A stretch of 64,000 bases of DNA from Streptomyces anulatus (GTDB lineage Bacteria; Actinomycetota; Actinomycetes; Streptomycetales; Streptomycetaceae). Every line of letters starts with the position of its first letter. Within the stretch, counting starts at the first letter, position 1. A program made the position numbers and the translations under genes. This document shows positions 1-9,800 of the stretch, piece by piece. The stretch covers positions 42,591-106,590 of the forward strand of contig NZ_JOEZ01000019.1 of NCBI RefSeq assembly GCF_000721175.1, given 5' to 3'. Below the pieces are notes generated by a model. That model had not been told where the DNA came from, did not search any database, and worked only from the letters and a program-made list of their open reading frames with translations.

Positions 1-2823
1 CGCGGCCGGTTGTCGCGCGGCGAGGTTCGCCAGTGCCAGGTAGTCGACCTTGTCACTTCCGGTGCGCGGGAACGCCTCCACCGCGAGGAACCGGTGCGGC
101 ACCACCGAGCGTGGCAGCCGCTGCCGGGCGTGCTCCCAGAGCTCTTCCACCGCCTCGGGCCGGTGCGGCACCTGGACGAAGGCGGCCAGGCTGCCGTCTG
201 CGGCGGGATCGCCGACCACCAGTACGGCGGCCGCCTCGACGTCCGGGTGGTCGGACAGAACCGCCTCGATCTCGCCCAGCTCGATCCGGTTGCCGCGCAG
301 CTTCACCTGCCGGTCCATGCGGCCCAGCAGGTCGATGCGGCCGTCCGGTCGCCAGCGCGCCACATCTCCTGAGCGGTAGAAGCGTCCCCACTGGGGGTTC
401 ACCCCGAAGCGCTCGGCGGTGAGGTCGGGCCGTCCGTGGTAGCCGGAGGCGACACCGACTCCGGCGACGCACAGCTCGCCGCGCAGGCCGATCGGCAACG
501 GTTCCCCGTTCGGGCCGGCGATGAAGACCCGGGTGTTGGCGATCGGCGTCCCCACGTCCACTCGGTCGCCGGGATCCGTCGGTACCCGGCCCGCGGTCGC
601 CCAGATCGTGCTCTCCGTCGGGCCGTAGACGTTCCACAGTTCGGCGCCCGCCGCGGTCAGGGTCGCGGCCAGCCCGCCGGGCAGGGGCTCACCGCCGCTG
701 AGCAGTGTGCGGCCGGCGACCAGATCGGTGATGCGGTCGGCGACCAGTCGCCAGGTGGTCGGTGTCGCCTGGAGGAATCCGATGTCGTGGGCGCGTATCT
801 CCTCGGCCAGCAGGGCTCCGTCGGTGCGGGCCTCGTCGGGCAGCACGACCGTGTGGCCGCCGTGCAGCAGCGGCATCATCAGTTCCAGCGACGAGGTGTC
901 GAAGCTGTATGTGCTGAGCCAGCCGGTGGGCCGCGCCGTCGTAGCGACGCCGAAGCGCACCGCGTAGTCGGTGATGTGGTTGACCAGGCTCCGGTGCGTG
1001 ATCGGGATGCCCTTCGGCCGTCCCGTCGATCCGGACGTGTAGATCACGTACGCGAGGTCGTCCGGCCCGGCCACGCCGGCCGCGCCGGCGTCTACGGGGA
1101 CGGTGGGGGCGGTGTCGACGTCAGGGGCCGGGATCGTGCGCCGGTCGCCGGGCGCGGTGAGCCCGTCGCCGGTCACCACCACCCGTGCGCCCGCGTCGTC
1201 GAGCTGGTAGGCGATCCGCTCCGCCGGGTGGTGCGGGTCCAGCGGCAGGTACGACGCTCCGGCAAGCCACGTGCCGAACACCGCGGCGGACAGCGCCGCA
1301 CCTCGCGGCGCGAGCAGCGCGACGACGTCGCCGGGGCGGACACCGGCCGCCGTCAGTCGCTCGGCGGTGTGCACGGCGGCGCACCACAGGCGGCCGTAGC
1401 TCACCCGCTGGTCCCCGTCCCGGACCGCGAGGGCGTCCGGATCGGCTGCGGCGCGCTCGGCGAATCCGGCGAGCACCGACGTCAGGTCGACCGGCTGGTG
1501 GGTCGTGTTGGCGGCTTCGATGATCGCGCGGTCCTCGGGCGACCAGATCGACAGCAAGCCGACCGGCGTGTCCAGGGCGGCGCCGACGGCGACCAGCAGC
1601 GCGTCATAGCGGCGGACCATCAGCTCGACGTCCGCACGGTCCAGGACTCCGGTGTAGAACGCCGCGCGCACGGTTGCGCTGTCACGGTCGGAGGTCACGA
1701 AGAACTCCAGGTCGAACTGGCTGAACCCGTTCTCGACCACGACCAGTTCCGCCGCGGCGCCGGCCACCGTGAAGGTGCGCTGGTCGGCGGTGAACGGCAC
1801 GTAGTTGAACACATGGCGGAACAACACGTTGCGCCAGCCGGAACCGTCGCGCTCGATCACGTCGAGCAGTTCGTCGGCCGGCATGTCCGCGTGAGCCATC
1901 GCCTCCATGAACACCCGGCGCGCCCGGCCGACCAGCTCCCGGAAACCGGCCGTGCGCTCGGTCAGCAGGCGCAGCGTGACCAGGTTGCTGTGGTAGCCGA
2001 CCGCCCCGGCTGCCTCCCGGCCGCGCGTGTTGACCGGCGATCCGATGGTCAGGTCGGGGCCGGCGCCGTGCCCGGCCAGCAGCACCGCGTACGCGGTGAG
2101 GAGGACGACCGACTCGGGCGCGCGCAGCTCGCGTTGGAGCCGCCGGACGACCTCGTGCGCCTCGGGCGACAGGACGTGGGTGACCTCGTCGCCCTCCAGC
2201 GTGGTGGTTGCCGGGGCCGGCTTCTCGCACCACAGCTCCAAGCCGGACGAGCGGAACCCGGCCATGGTGTCGCGCCAAAACGTCACACTCTGCTCGGAGG
2301 GCTCGGGCTCGTGCCAGGCGGGCACCGGGTCCGGCTCGGGGGTCCGGCCGGCCAGCGCCGCCTCGTAGAACTCGACGAGCTGGGCGCGCAGGAGGGCGGT
2401 GGACTGCACGTCGGCGATGGCGTGGTGCAGTGCGAGACAGAAGACGTCTTCGTCGGGGCCGTGCAGCAGCAGGGCGCGCAGCAGCGGGCTCCCGTCGGCC
2501 CGGAACGGGCGGGCCACGAAAGCGGTCAGCGTGCCGCGCTCGTCACCGTGCCCGGCGGCCTGCTCCGGCTCGATGTGGAGGCTGGGCAGGATGGTCCTGG
2601 TCAGGGCGTCGTCGGTGCGGTGGAAGACCGTGCGCAGCACCTCGTACCGGCGTGGCAGCAGGTCGAGTGCCGCGGCCAGGGCCGTCGGGTCGAGGCGGCC
2701 GACGACACGGAAGGCCAGCGACAGATTGTTGGCACCGCTGCCGGGCACGAGGTCGTCGAGCAGCCACAGGGCGGTCTCCTTGCGCGAGGCGCGCACGTGG
2801 GCGTCCGCGGCGCCGGCCGTCAC
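1..2823 (-). CDS. kirB: Terminal NRPS module, C-A visible (KirB-like), truncated by the left window edge
   Basis: Nonribosomal peptide synthetase that condenses an amino acid onto the finished polyketide chain. About 940 codons are visible: a condensation domain (residues about 1-380) and an adenylation domain (about 400-930) with YTSGSTGRPKG near residue 593, a YGPTE core and the C-terminal catalytic Lys near residue 924. The carrier domain lies beyond the edge. The specificity pocket reads DTLQLGVIWK, close to the glycine pocket in gene C but changed at two positions, so a small unbranched amino acid is likely; beta-alanine is inferred from kirromycin chemistry. The condensation motif HHxxxDG is HHAIADV, with the last Gly replaced. 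The start is a GTG overlapping the upstream TGA (GTGA), so translation is probably coupled to the cyclase gene. The symbol is by architecture; only the family (NRPS C-A) is certain. Confidence 0.9.
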   Translation of the reverse strand, partial: MTAGAADAHVRASRKETALWLLDDLVPGSGANNLSLAFRVVGRLDPTALAAALDLLPRRYEVLRTVFHRTDDALTRTILPSLHIEPEQAAGHGDERGTLTAFVARPFRADGSPLLRALLLHGPDEDVFCLALHHAIADVQSTALLRAQLVEFYEAALAGRTPEPDPVPAWHEPEPSEQSVTFWRDTMAGFRSSGLELWCEKPAPATTTLEGDEVTHVLSPEAHEVVRRLQRELRAPESVVLLTAYAVLLAGHGAGPDLTIGSPVNTRGREAAGAVGYHSNLVTLRLLTERTAGFRELVGRARRVFMEAMAHADMPADELLDVIERDGSGWRNVLFRHVFNYVPFTADQRTFTVAGAAAELVVVENGFSQFDLEFFVTSDRDSATVRAAFYTGVLDRADVELMVRRYDALLVAVGAALDTPVGLLSIWSPEDRAIIEAANTTHQPVDLTSVLAGFAERAAADPDALAVRDGDQRVSYGRLWCAAVHTAERLTAAGVRPGDVVALLAPRGAALSAAVFGTWLAGASYLPLDPHHPAERIAYQLDDAGARVVVTGDGLTAPGDRRTIPAPDVDTAPTVPVDAGAAGVAGPDDLAYVIYTSGSTGRPKGIPITHRSLVNHITDYAVRFGVATTARPTGWLSTYSFDTSSLELMMPLLHGGHTVVLPDEARTDGALLAEEIRAHDIGFLQATPTTWRLVADRITDLVAGRTLLSGGEPLPGGLAATLTAAGAELWNVYGPTESTIWATAGRVPTDPGDRVDVGTPIANTRVFIAGPNGEPLPIGLRGELCVAGVGVASGYHGRPDLTAERFGVNPQWGRFYRSGDVARWRPDGRIDLLGRMDRQVKLRGNRIELGEIEAVLSDHPDVEAAAVLVVGDPAADGSLAAFVQVPHRPEAVEELWEHARQRLPRSVVPHRFLAVEAFPRTGSDKVDYLALANLAARQPAA

Positions 2824-3668
2824 CGGCGGGCCTGCGAGTCGGCGCCGAGCAGGCCAGCCACGGTCGTGGCGACCTCCGGGGTACGCAGCAGGTCGCGGTG
2901 CTCCACCTCGAACCGGACTTCGTCGGCGACTCCGATCGGTGCCAGGCCGGGGGTGGCGCGCATCCGGTTGAGTCCGCTGGCCGGGCTCGCCGAGGTGATG
3001 ACGGTGGCCCGGGACCAGCCGGGACGCGGGTCCAGTCCGGCGGCGACGCCGAGATAGGTCATGAACGAGCCGACCAGTGCCACCAGTTCACCGGCGTAGC
3101 CCTCGTCGAGGCCGGCGCGGCGCAGCGCGGCCGAGCCGATCGGCTCGAAGATCGCGTAGAGCTCGGCGGCGAACTCGGCCGGTGTGGTTCCGGGCCGGGC
3201 GGCCAGGCGCTCCGCCGCGCCGGCCAGCTCGTCGACCTCGGCCGGGGTCAGCACGGCGGTCATGTTGCCGATGACCCGGCCGAACTGCAGGTGGACGGTG
3301 GGCACGTCGACGAGTTCGGGGTCGAAGACCACCACCTGCGGCGCCGTCGGCTGCCGGGCGGCGATCCGCTCGGCCAGGGCACCGGCGAAGACCGATCCGG
3401 CGCAGTAGCCGAGGACCGCCCGGACCGTACGTCCGCTCGCGGCGACCTCGGCCAGCCAGGGCGCGAGGTACTCGTCCTGGTCGATGCCGGGGCCGGGGAC
3501 CCGGGCCGGGGCGACGGTCTGCCACAGGGCGCAGTCCAGTCCCAGGCTGGGCGTCAGGTCGGTGAAACCGCCCTCGTTGCGGCCCGTCACCGGGAAGTCG
3601 GTGGCGAGCACTACGTCGGCGTCCGATGCTGCGTCGAGCACCACATTCCACACGGCAGGGCTTGGCAT
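2820..3668 (-). CDS. kirHI: Cys-type alpha/beta-hydrolase-like cyclase (probable Dieckmann cyclase, KirHI/TrdC/NcmC-like)
   Basis: A 282-residue protein with a thioesterase-like layout: GYCAG nucleophile elbow (Cys89), FDPE with Asp116 after the next strand, and EHRDLL with His257 near the C-terminus. Type II thioesterases normally have Ser at the elbow. A Cys-Asp-His triad is the hallmark of the discrete Dieckmann cyclases that release PCP-bound chains as tetramates or pyridones. Its place between the last PKS gene and the last NRPS gene fits: it would close the beta-alanyl thioester onto the beta-keto amide to give a 4-hydroxy-2-pyridone. AGGAGA lies 8 bases before the ATG. It follows a 206-base gap, so it may start a second transcript together with the NRPS gene, which it overlaps by four bases. 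Alternative: an editing thioesterase with a Cys nucleophile. Confidence 0.75.
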   Translation of the reverse strand: MPSPAVWNVVLDAASDADVVLATDFPVTGRNEGGFTDLTPSLGLDCALWQTVAPARVPGPGIDQDEYLAPWLAEVAASGRTVRAVLGYCAGSVFAGALAERIAARQPTAPQVVVFDPELVDVPTVHLQFGRVIGNMTAVLTPAEVDELAGAAERLAARPGTTPAEFAAELYAIFEPIGSAALRRAGLDEGYAGELVALVGSFMTYLGVAAGLDPRPGWSRATVITSASPASGLNRMRATPGLAPIGVADEVRFEVEHRDLLRTPEVATTVAGLLGADSQARR

Positions 3669-3742
3669 CTGGCAATTCTCCTGAATATCTAAAGGTCAAT
3701 GCAGGGCAATTTTTCACGCATCGCCGGAGCCGTTCTTCGCCG

Positions 3743-3771
3743 ATGCTATTCACCAATCGAGGCGTTGTCCA
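3743..3771 (-). promoter_or_regulatory. Candidate promoter for the cyclase-NRPS unit
   Basis: On the minus strand TGGACA (3771-3766) is followed after exactly 17 bases by TAGCAT (3748-3743), close to the actinobacterial housekeeping pattern TTGAC-N17-TAGNNT. The cyclase ATG is about 75 bases downstream. The inverted repeat at 3755-3779 covers the -35 and most of the spacer, so it could be an operator. Pattern match only; no transcript data. Confidence 0.35.
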
Positions 3772-3779
3772 CCTCGATT
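3755..3779. repeat. Perfect 8-bp inverted repeat, 9-base loop
   Basis: AATCGAGG at 3755-3762 pairs with CCTCGATT at 3772-3779. On the plus strand it is followed by a T run, like an intrinsic terminator for rightward (antisense) transcription. On the coding minus strand the T run is upstream as an A run, so it is not a normal terminator for gene F. It overlaps the candidate promoter. Confidence 0.6.
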
Positions 3780-3874
3780 TTTCAGGCAATTTTCGAGCAT
3801 TTTTTGGCATGCCCCAGCAGGCAAGACCCTTACGGGCCACGCCGAAATGGATGACTAATTCGTCAGCTAGCCGA

Positions 3875-6800
3875 CTATTCCTCCTCGTTCATTCGCGCAA
3901 CCACGAGATCCGCGAGGGCCTGCGGAGTAGGGCATTCATAAAGCACGTCCGCCGCCCATTCCAGACCGGTCAGCGCGCCCAGGTGATCACGCAGTTCCAG
4001 CGCGGTGACCGAGGACAGTCCCAGATCGAAGAACTCGTCGTCGGCGCCGATCTCGGCGCCCGAGTCGTGCCCCAGCACGGCCGCCGCCAGCGCCCGCACC
4101 CCGGTCAAGACCTCGGCGTCCCACCGGTCGCGGGGCAGCCTCGCCAGCGCCGCCCGCAATCCGCCGGACGGACCGGACCTGACGGACGCAACGGAGGGTT
4201 CGACGCCCGCGGGCGGCTCGGTCACCGCCTCGTCCAGGAGCGCCGGATCGGCCGGATCCTCGTCCGCGTACTCGGCGACGAACACACCTTCCGGCCGGAT
4301 CCGTGCCGCGGTGTGCCCCTGTCCGATCACGGCGCACAGCCGGGCCCGGGCCCGGGCATCCATCTCCGGCGGAAGGTCGACGACGTGATCCGCGACCGGC
4401 AGCGAGCCGTCCCGGGTGAGGACCCACAACGGCACCCCGGGCATCCCGGCCGGTTCGGCGCCGGGCAGGACGATCACCAGATCGGGCCGCTCGGTGGCGT
4501 CGACCGTCACCCGGGCGCCGTGTCTGGCCAGCGCGCCGGCGAGGGCATCGGTCAGCTCCGGGTCGTCGCCGGGCGGCGGCACCAGCGCCACGGTCGTGTC
4601 CAGGACCGGGGGCGCGGCGTCCGGGACCAGCCGCCACCGCACCGGTCGCCGGGTCGTACCGGCGCCGGGCCGCAACCGTGCCACGGCCGCGAGAACCTGG
4701 TGCGGTGTCTCGTCGCCGCGCAGGCCGAGCATGCTCAGCGCGGCCGCCGGGTCGCCGGAGCCCAGCGCCGACCAGAGAGCGTCGGATGCGGGCCGGGGCG
4801 CCGGGACCGGGGCCGGTGGTACCAGCTCGGGCCAGTACCGGCGGCCCTGGAACGCGTACCGCGGCAACGGGCTGCGCTGCGGCTCACGGCCCGCGTACAC
4901 CGCCGGCCAGTCGACGCGCACCCCGTACGTGTGCAGGGCGCCGAGCGCGCCGAGGGCGGCCCGGACGTCCGGGCGGTCCCGCCGGGCCAGCGCCACCGGG
5001 GGAACCGGCACTTCGGGCAGACAGGCGCGGACGGCCGGAGCGAGCACCGCGTCCGGGCCTAGCTCCAGGAACGCGGTACCACCCGCCCGGTCCGCCTCCC
5101 GCACCGCGTCGAGGAAGCGAACGGAGCCACGCAACTGGTCCACCCAGTACGCCGGCGAGATCATCTTCTCGTCGGTCCGCACCGTGGAGACGATCGGAAT
5201 CCGGGGCTGCTGGAACGTGACCGCCTCGGCGACCGCCCGGAACCCGGCGAGCGCCGGTTCCACCCGGGCCGAGTGGAACGCCGTCCCGACCCGCAGCCGG
5301 CGGGTGCGATGCCCACGGTCGGACAGCACGCCGGCGAGCTCCAGCACGGCGTCCTCGTCCCCGGAGAGCACGACCGCGTCCGGGCCGTTCACCGCGGCGA
5401 TCGACACCCGGTCGGCATATCCGGCCAGGAGCGGCAGGACCACCGCCTCGGCGGCACGGACGGACACCATCGCGCCACCGGCCGGCAGCCCCGCCATGGC
5501 CCGCCCTCGGGCGGTGACGAGCGTGGCGGCGTCGTCGAGCGTGAGCATGCCCGCCAGGTACGCCGCGGACAGCTCGCCGATCGAGTGGCCGATCAGCATC
5601 TCCGGCCGCAATCCCCAGGCGCTGACCAGCCGGAACTGGGCCACCTGGAGCGCGAAGAGGGCGGGCTGCGTGTACTCCGTGCGGTCGAGCAGGCTGCCGT
5701 CACCCCACACCACCTCCTGCAGCGGGGTGTCCAGCGTGAAGTGCGCGCTCACCTCGTCGAAGGCCCGCGCGTACTCAGGGAACGTCTCGTACAGTCCGCG
5801 CCCCATTCCGGGCAGCTGGCTGCCCTGGCCCGTGAGGACCAGGACCAGCCGGTGCCGCGCGGCGGTGGCGCGCAGCACGGCCGGCACGGTGTTCCCCTCG
5901 GCGAGGGCGGCCAGCCCGGTCCGCAGCGCGGTCTCGTCCGCGCCGGTGACCATCGCCCGGTGCTTGTGGACGGCGCGGGTGGTGGCCAGCGCGTACGCGA
6001 CCGCCGACGGATCCGTGGCAGCGGTCGCCGCCAGGCGGGCGGCCTGCTCGCGCAGCGCCGCCTCGGACCGTGCCGACAGCAGCCACGGCACCCCGTCGAG
6101 GACCGGCCGTTCCTCCTCCGCGTCCGGCGCCGGCGGTGCCTCCTCAATCACGACATGGGCGTTGGTGCCGCTGATGCCGAATGAGGACACCCCCATGCGC
6201 CGCGGCGCTTCGTGGCGTGGCCAGGGCTGCGCCGAGGCCAGCAGGGCTACCTCGCCGGCGGTCCAGTCGACGTGCGGAGACGGCTCGTCGATGTGCAGGC
6301 TGCGCGGCAGCACGCCGTGCCGCAGCGACAGCACCGCCTTGATCACCCCGGCCACACCGGCCGCGGCCTGGGTGTGCCCGAGGTTGGACTTGACCGAGCC
6401 CAGCCACAGCGGTCGCGGGCGGTTGCCGCCGTACACCGCGAGCACCGCCTGCGCCTCGATCGGATCGCCGAGTACGGTGCCCGTACCGTGCGCCTCGACC
6501 GCGTCGACGTCGGCCGGGCCCAGCCCGGCGGCGGTCAGCGCCGCCCGGATCACCCGCTCCTGAGCCGGGCCGTTCGGCGCGGTGAGCCCGTTGCTCGCCC
6601 CATCGGAGTTGACCGCGCTGCCACGCAGCACGGCCAGCACCCGGTGACCGTGCTCGCGGGCCCGCGACAGCCGCTCGACCAGGACCACGCCCACGCCCTC
6701 GCCCATGCCGGTGCCGTCGGCGGCCGCGGCGAACGGTTTGCACCGGCCGTCCGCGGCGAGCCCGCGCTGGCGGCTGAACTCCACGAACACCGCGGGCGTG

Positions 6801-9800
6801 GCGAGCACAGTCACCCCGCCGGCGAACGCGAGGTCGCACTCCCCAGCCCGGATCGCCTGTGCGGCCAGGTGCAACGCGACGAGCGACGACGAGCAGGCGG
6901 TGTCCACGGTGACGGTCGGCCCCTGCAACCCGAAGGTGTACGCCACTCTCCCGGACAGCACGCCCCCGCCGACGCCCGGCGCGAGGAACCCCTCGGCCGC
7001 GGCGCCCTCCAGCAGCCGGCCGTAGTCCTGGTACATGGCGCCCATGAACACGCCGGTTCCGGTGCCGCGTAGCGTGTCCGGGTCGATGCCGGCGTCCTCG
7101 CACGTCTCCCAGACGGTCTCCAGCAGCAACCGCTGCTGCGGGTCCATCGCCACGGCTTCCCGCGGCGACACCCCGAAGAAGGCGGCGTCGAACTCGGCCG
7201 CTCCGGAGACGAACCCGCCGGAGCGGGTGTACGACGTGCCGGGCGCGTCCGGGTCCGGGTCGTGCAGCTGCGCGAGGGGCCAGCCGCGGTCGTCCGGAAA
7301 CGGCACGATCGCGTCCCGTTCGGAGACCAGCAGGTCCCACAGGTCGTCCGGGCCGCGGACGTCGCCGGGCAGCCGGCAGCCGATGCCGACCACCACCACC
7401 GGGTCGTCCGCGGTGCCGGCGGTCACCGGGGCGGCGCTTGGCCGCTCCGCGCCGGCCAGGCGGTCGGCGAGGTGCCGGGCCAGCGCGGCCGGGTTGGGGT
7501 GGTCGAACACGAGCGTGACCGGCAGCCGCAGCCCGGTCGCACCCGAGAGCCGATTGCGCAACTGAACGGCGCTGAGCGAGCCGAACCCGGCGTCCTTGAA
7601 CGCCCGGTCCGGGTCGATCGTGTCGGGTGAGGCGTGCCCCAGCACTGCGGCGGCGTGCCCCAGCACCAGTTCGAGCAGCACCCGGTGCCGGTCGGCCGGG
7701 CTCTTGCCGGCGAGCCGGGCCACCAACTCGGAGTCGGCGGCACCGCCACGGGTGACCGTACGCCGCGCCGGCGCCCCGGCGAGGGACCGCAGGACCGGCG
7801 GCACGGCGTCGCCGGTGGCACGCAGCGCGGCCAGGTCGAGCCGGATCGGCACGAGTACCGGCTCGGCGACGGTCAGGGCGGCGTCCAGCGCGGCCAGGGC
7901 GGCGTCGCGCGGCAGCGGCGGGAACCCCGAACGACGGAACCGGGCCAGGTCGGCGCCACCGGTCATGGCGCTCTCGTCGACCCACAGGCCCCACGCCAGC
8001 GAGACGCCCGGCAGCCCGGCGGCCCGGCGTACCCGGGCCAGCGCGTCCAGGGCGGCGTTGGCCGCGGCGTAGTTCGCCTGGCCGAGACCGCCGAGCACAC
8101 CCACCGCGGAGGAGAACAGGACGAGCCGGGCCTGCGGGAGCAGTTCGTGCAAGAGCCAGGCCGCGTCGACCTTGGGGCGCAGCACCCGGGCCAGCCGCTC
8201 CGGCGTGAGGTCGGCGACCAGCCCGTCGTCGAGCACCCCGGCAGCGTGCACCACGGTGTCGACGGTGGTCGTGCCGAGCAGCTCGGTCAGTTCCGCCCGG
8301 TCTGCGACGTCGCAGGCCACCACGGCGACGTGCGCGCCGGCGGCGGTCAGCTCCGCGGCCAGGGTGGCCGCCTCCGGGGCCTGCGGCCCGCGCCGGCTCG
8401 CCAGCATCAGGTCGCGGACGCCCAGGTCGTGCACCAGGTGCCGGGCGACGATCCCGCCGAGTGTGCCGGAGGCACCGGTCACCAGGACGGTGCCGAGGTC
8501 GCCGGCCGGTTCGCCCGTCGGGGAGACCCGGACCAGCCGCAGCTCCCGGGCGGCGCCGGCGGCGAGGCCCACCTGCGGCTCGCCGGCGGCCAGCGCGGCC
8601 GGCACCGCGGCGACGGTGGCGTCATCGTCGCCGGCGAGGTCGAGCACCGCGAAGCGGTCCGGATGTTCCAACTGGGCGCAGCGCACCAGCGCCGCGGTCG
8701 CGGCCTCGCCTGGATCGTCGAGCAGCCGCCGGGTCACCACGACGAGAGTGGACGTGGCTCGGCTCTCGTCGGCCAGCCACTCCTGCACCAGGGCGAGCGC
8801 CCGCTCGGCGGCCGCGGCGGGTGGGCCGGACGGGGCCGGGACCAGGATGAACGGCGCGACGTCGTCGCTCGGCGACACCCGCAGCAACCGGGCGAGGGCG
8901 GGATCGCGGACCGCGTACCCGGCGGCGGGACCGTCCGGCAGCGTCAGGGGCGCCCACTGCGGAAGCAGCAGGTCACCGCGGTCCGGCAGGCCGAGTGCGC
9001 CGTCCGGGAGTGGGCTGAGCGCCAGGGACCGCACCGACGCGACCGGCGTCCCCGCCGGGTCGGTCAGTTCGATGCGGACGGCGCCGTCCCGGGCGCCGGT
9101 GAGCGTGGCCCGTACGGTGTCCGCGCCCACGGCGTGCACCTGGACCCCGGTCCACTCGAACGGCAGCGCGGGCCGGTCCTGCGCCCCGGTGCGGAGGTCG
9201 CTGAGCGCCAGCGGGTGCAGACAGGCGTCCAGCAGCGCGGGGTGGATGCCGAACCCGTCTGGCTCTGCGCCGGGCAGCGCGACCTCGGCGTACAGGTCCC
9301 CGGCCCGGTCGCGCCACAGGGCGCGGACGCCGCGGAACACCGGCCCGTACCGCAGTCCGGCGCTGTCCAGCCGTGCGTACAGCTCGTCCACGTCGAGCGG
9401 CTCGGCGCCGGCCGGTGGCCAGGCGGTCGCCGCGGGCGGCGGCGGGTCGCCGCCGGGCGTGAGGACGGCGGTGGCGTGCAGGGTCCAGTTACCGGCCCCG
9501 ACCCGGCCCTGTACGGTCACGTCCCGTGAGCCGTCCGTACCGGGCTCGCCGGCCTCGATCCGCAGCCGGACCTCGGCGTCTTCCGGCACCACGACCGGGA
9601 CGAGCAGGGTCAGCTGGTCGATCACCGGGCACCCGGCCTCGTCACCGGCCCGGGACACCAGGTCCACCATGGCGGCGCCGGGGAGCACGACATGCCCCTC
9701 GACGGTGTGGTCGGCCAGCCACGGGTGGGTGGCGGCCGACAGCCGTCCGGTCAGCACGAGCCGGTCGGCCCCGGGCACGGCAGCGCGCAGGACCGGATGC

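Larger units (their letters stand above)
3669..3874. other. 206-base A/T-richer intergenic gap between gene F and the cyclase gene
   Basis: This is the only sizeable gap inside the biosynthetic operon and is visibly poorer in G+C than its neighbours. No coding signal was found. It holds a perfect 8-bp inverted repeat (AATCGAGG/CCTCGATT, 9-base loop), a weaker 6-bp repeat (GCATCG/CGATGC at 3718-3723 and 3741-3746), a candidate promoter reading leftward, and the ribosome site of the cyclase gene. Confidence 0.7.

Noticed and set aside
436-3057. Long plus-strand open frame of 873 codons
   Set aside because: Antisense to the NRPS C-A domains and cyclase; its sequence is composition-driven without domains. 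A high-GC shadow.
2820-3668. Type II editing thioesterase
   Set aside because: A Cys elbow and a position between the beta-keto module and terminal NRPS favour a Dieckmann cyclase, though editing is not fully excluded.
3755-3779. Hairpin read as a terminator of gene F
   Set aside because: The T run is on the plus strand, so it points the wrong way for leftward transcription.
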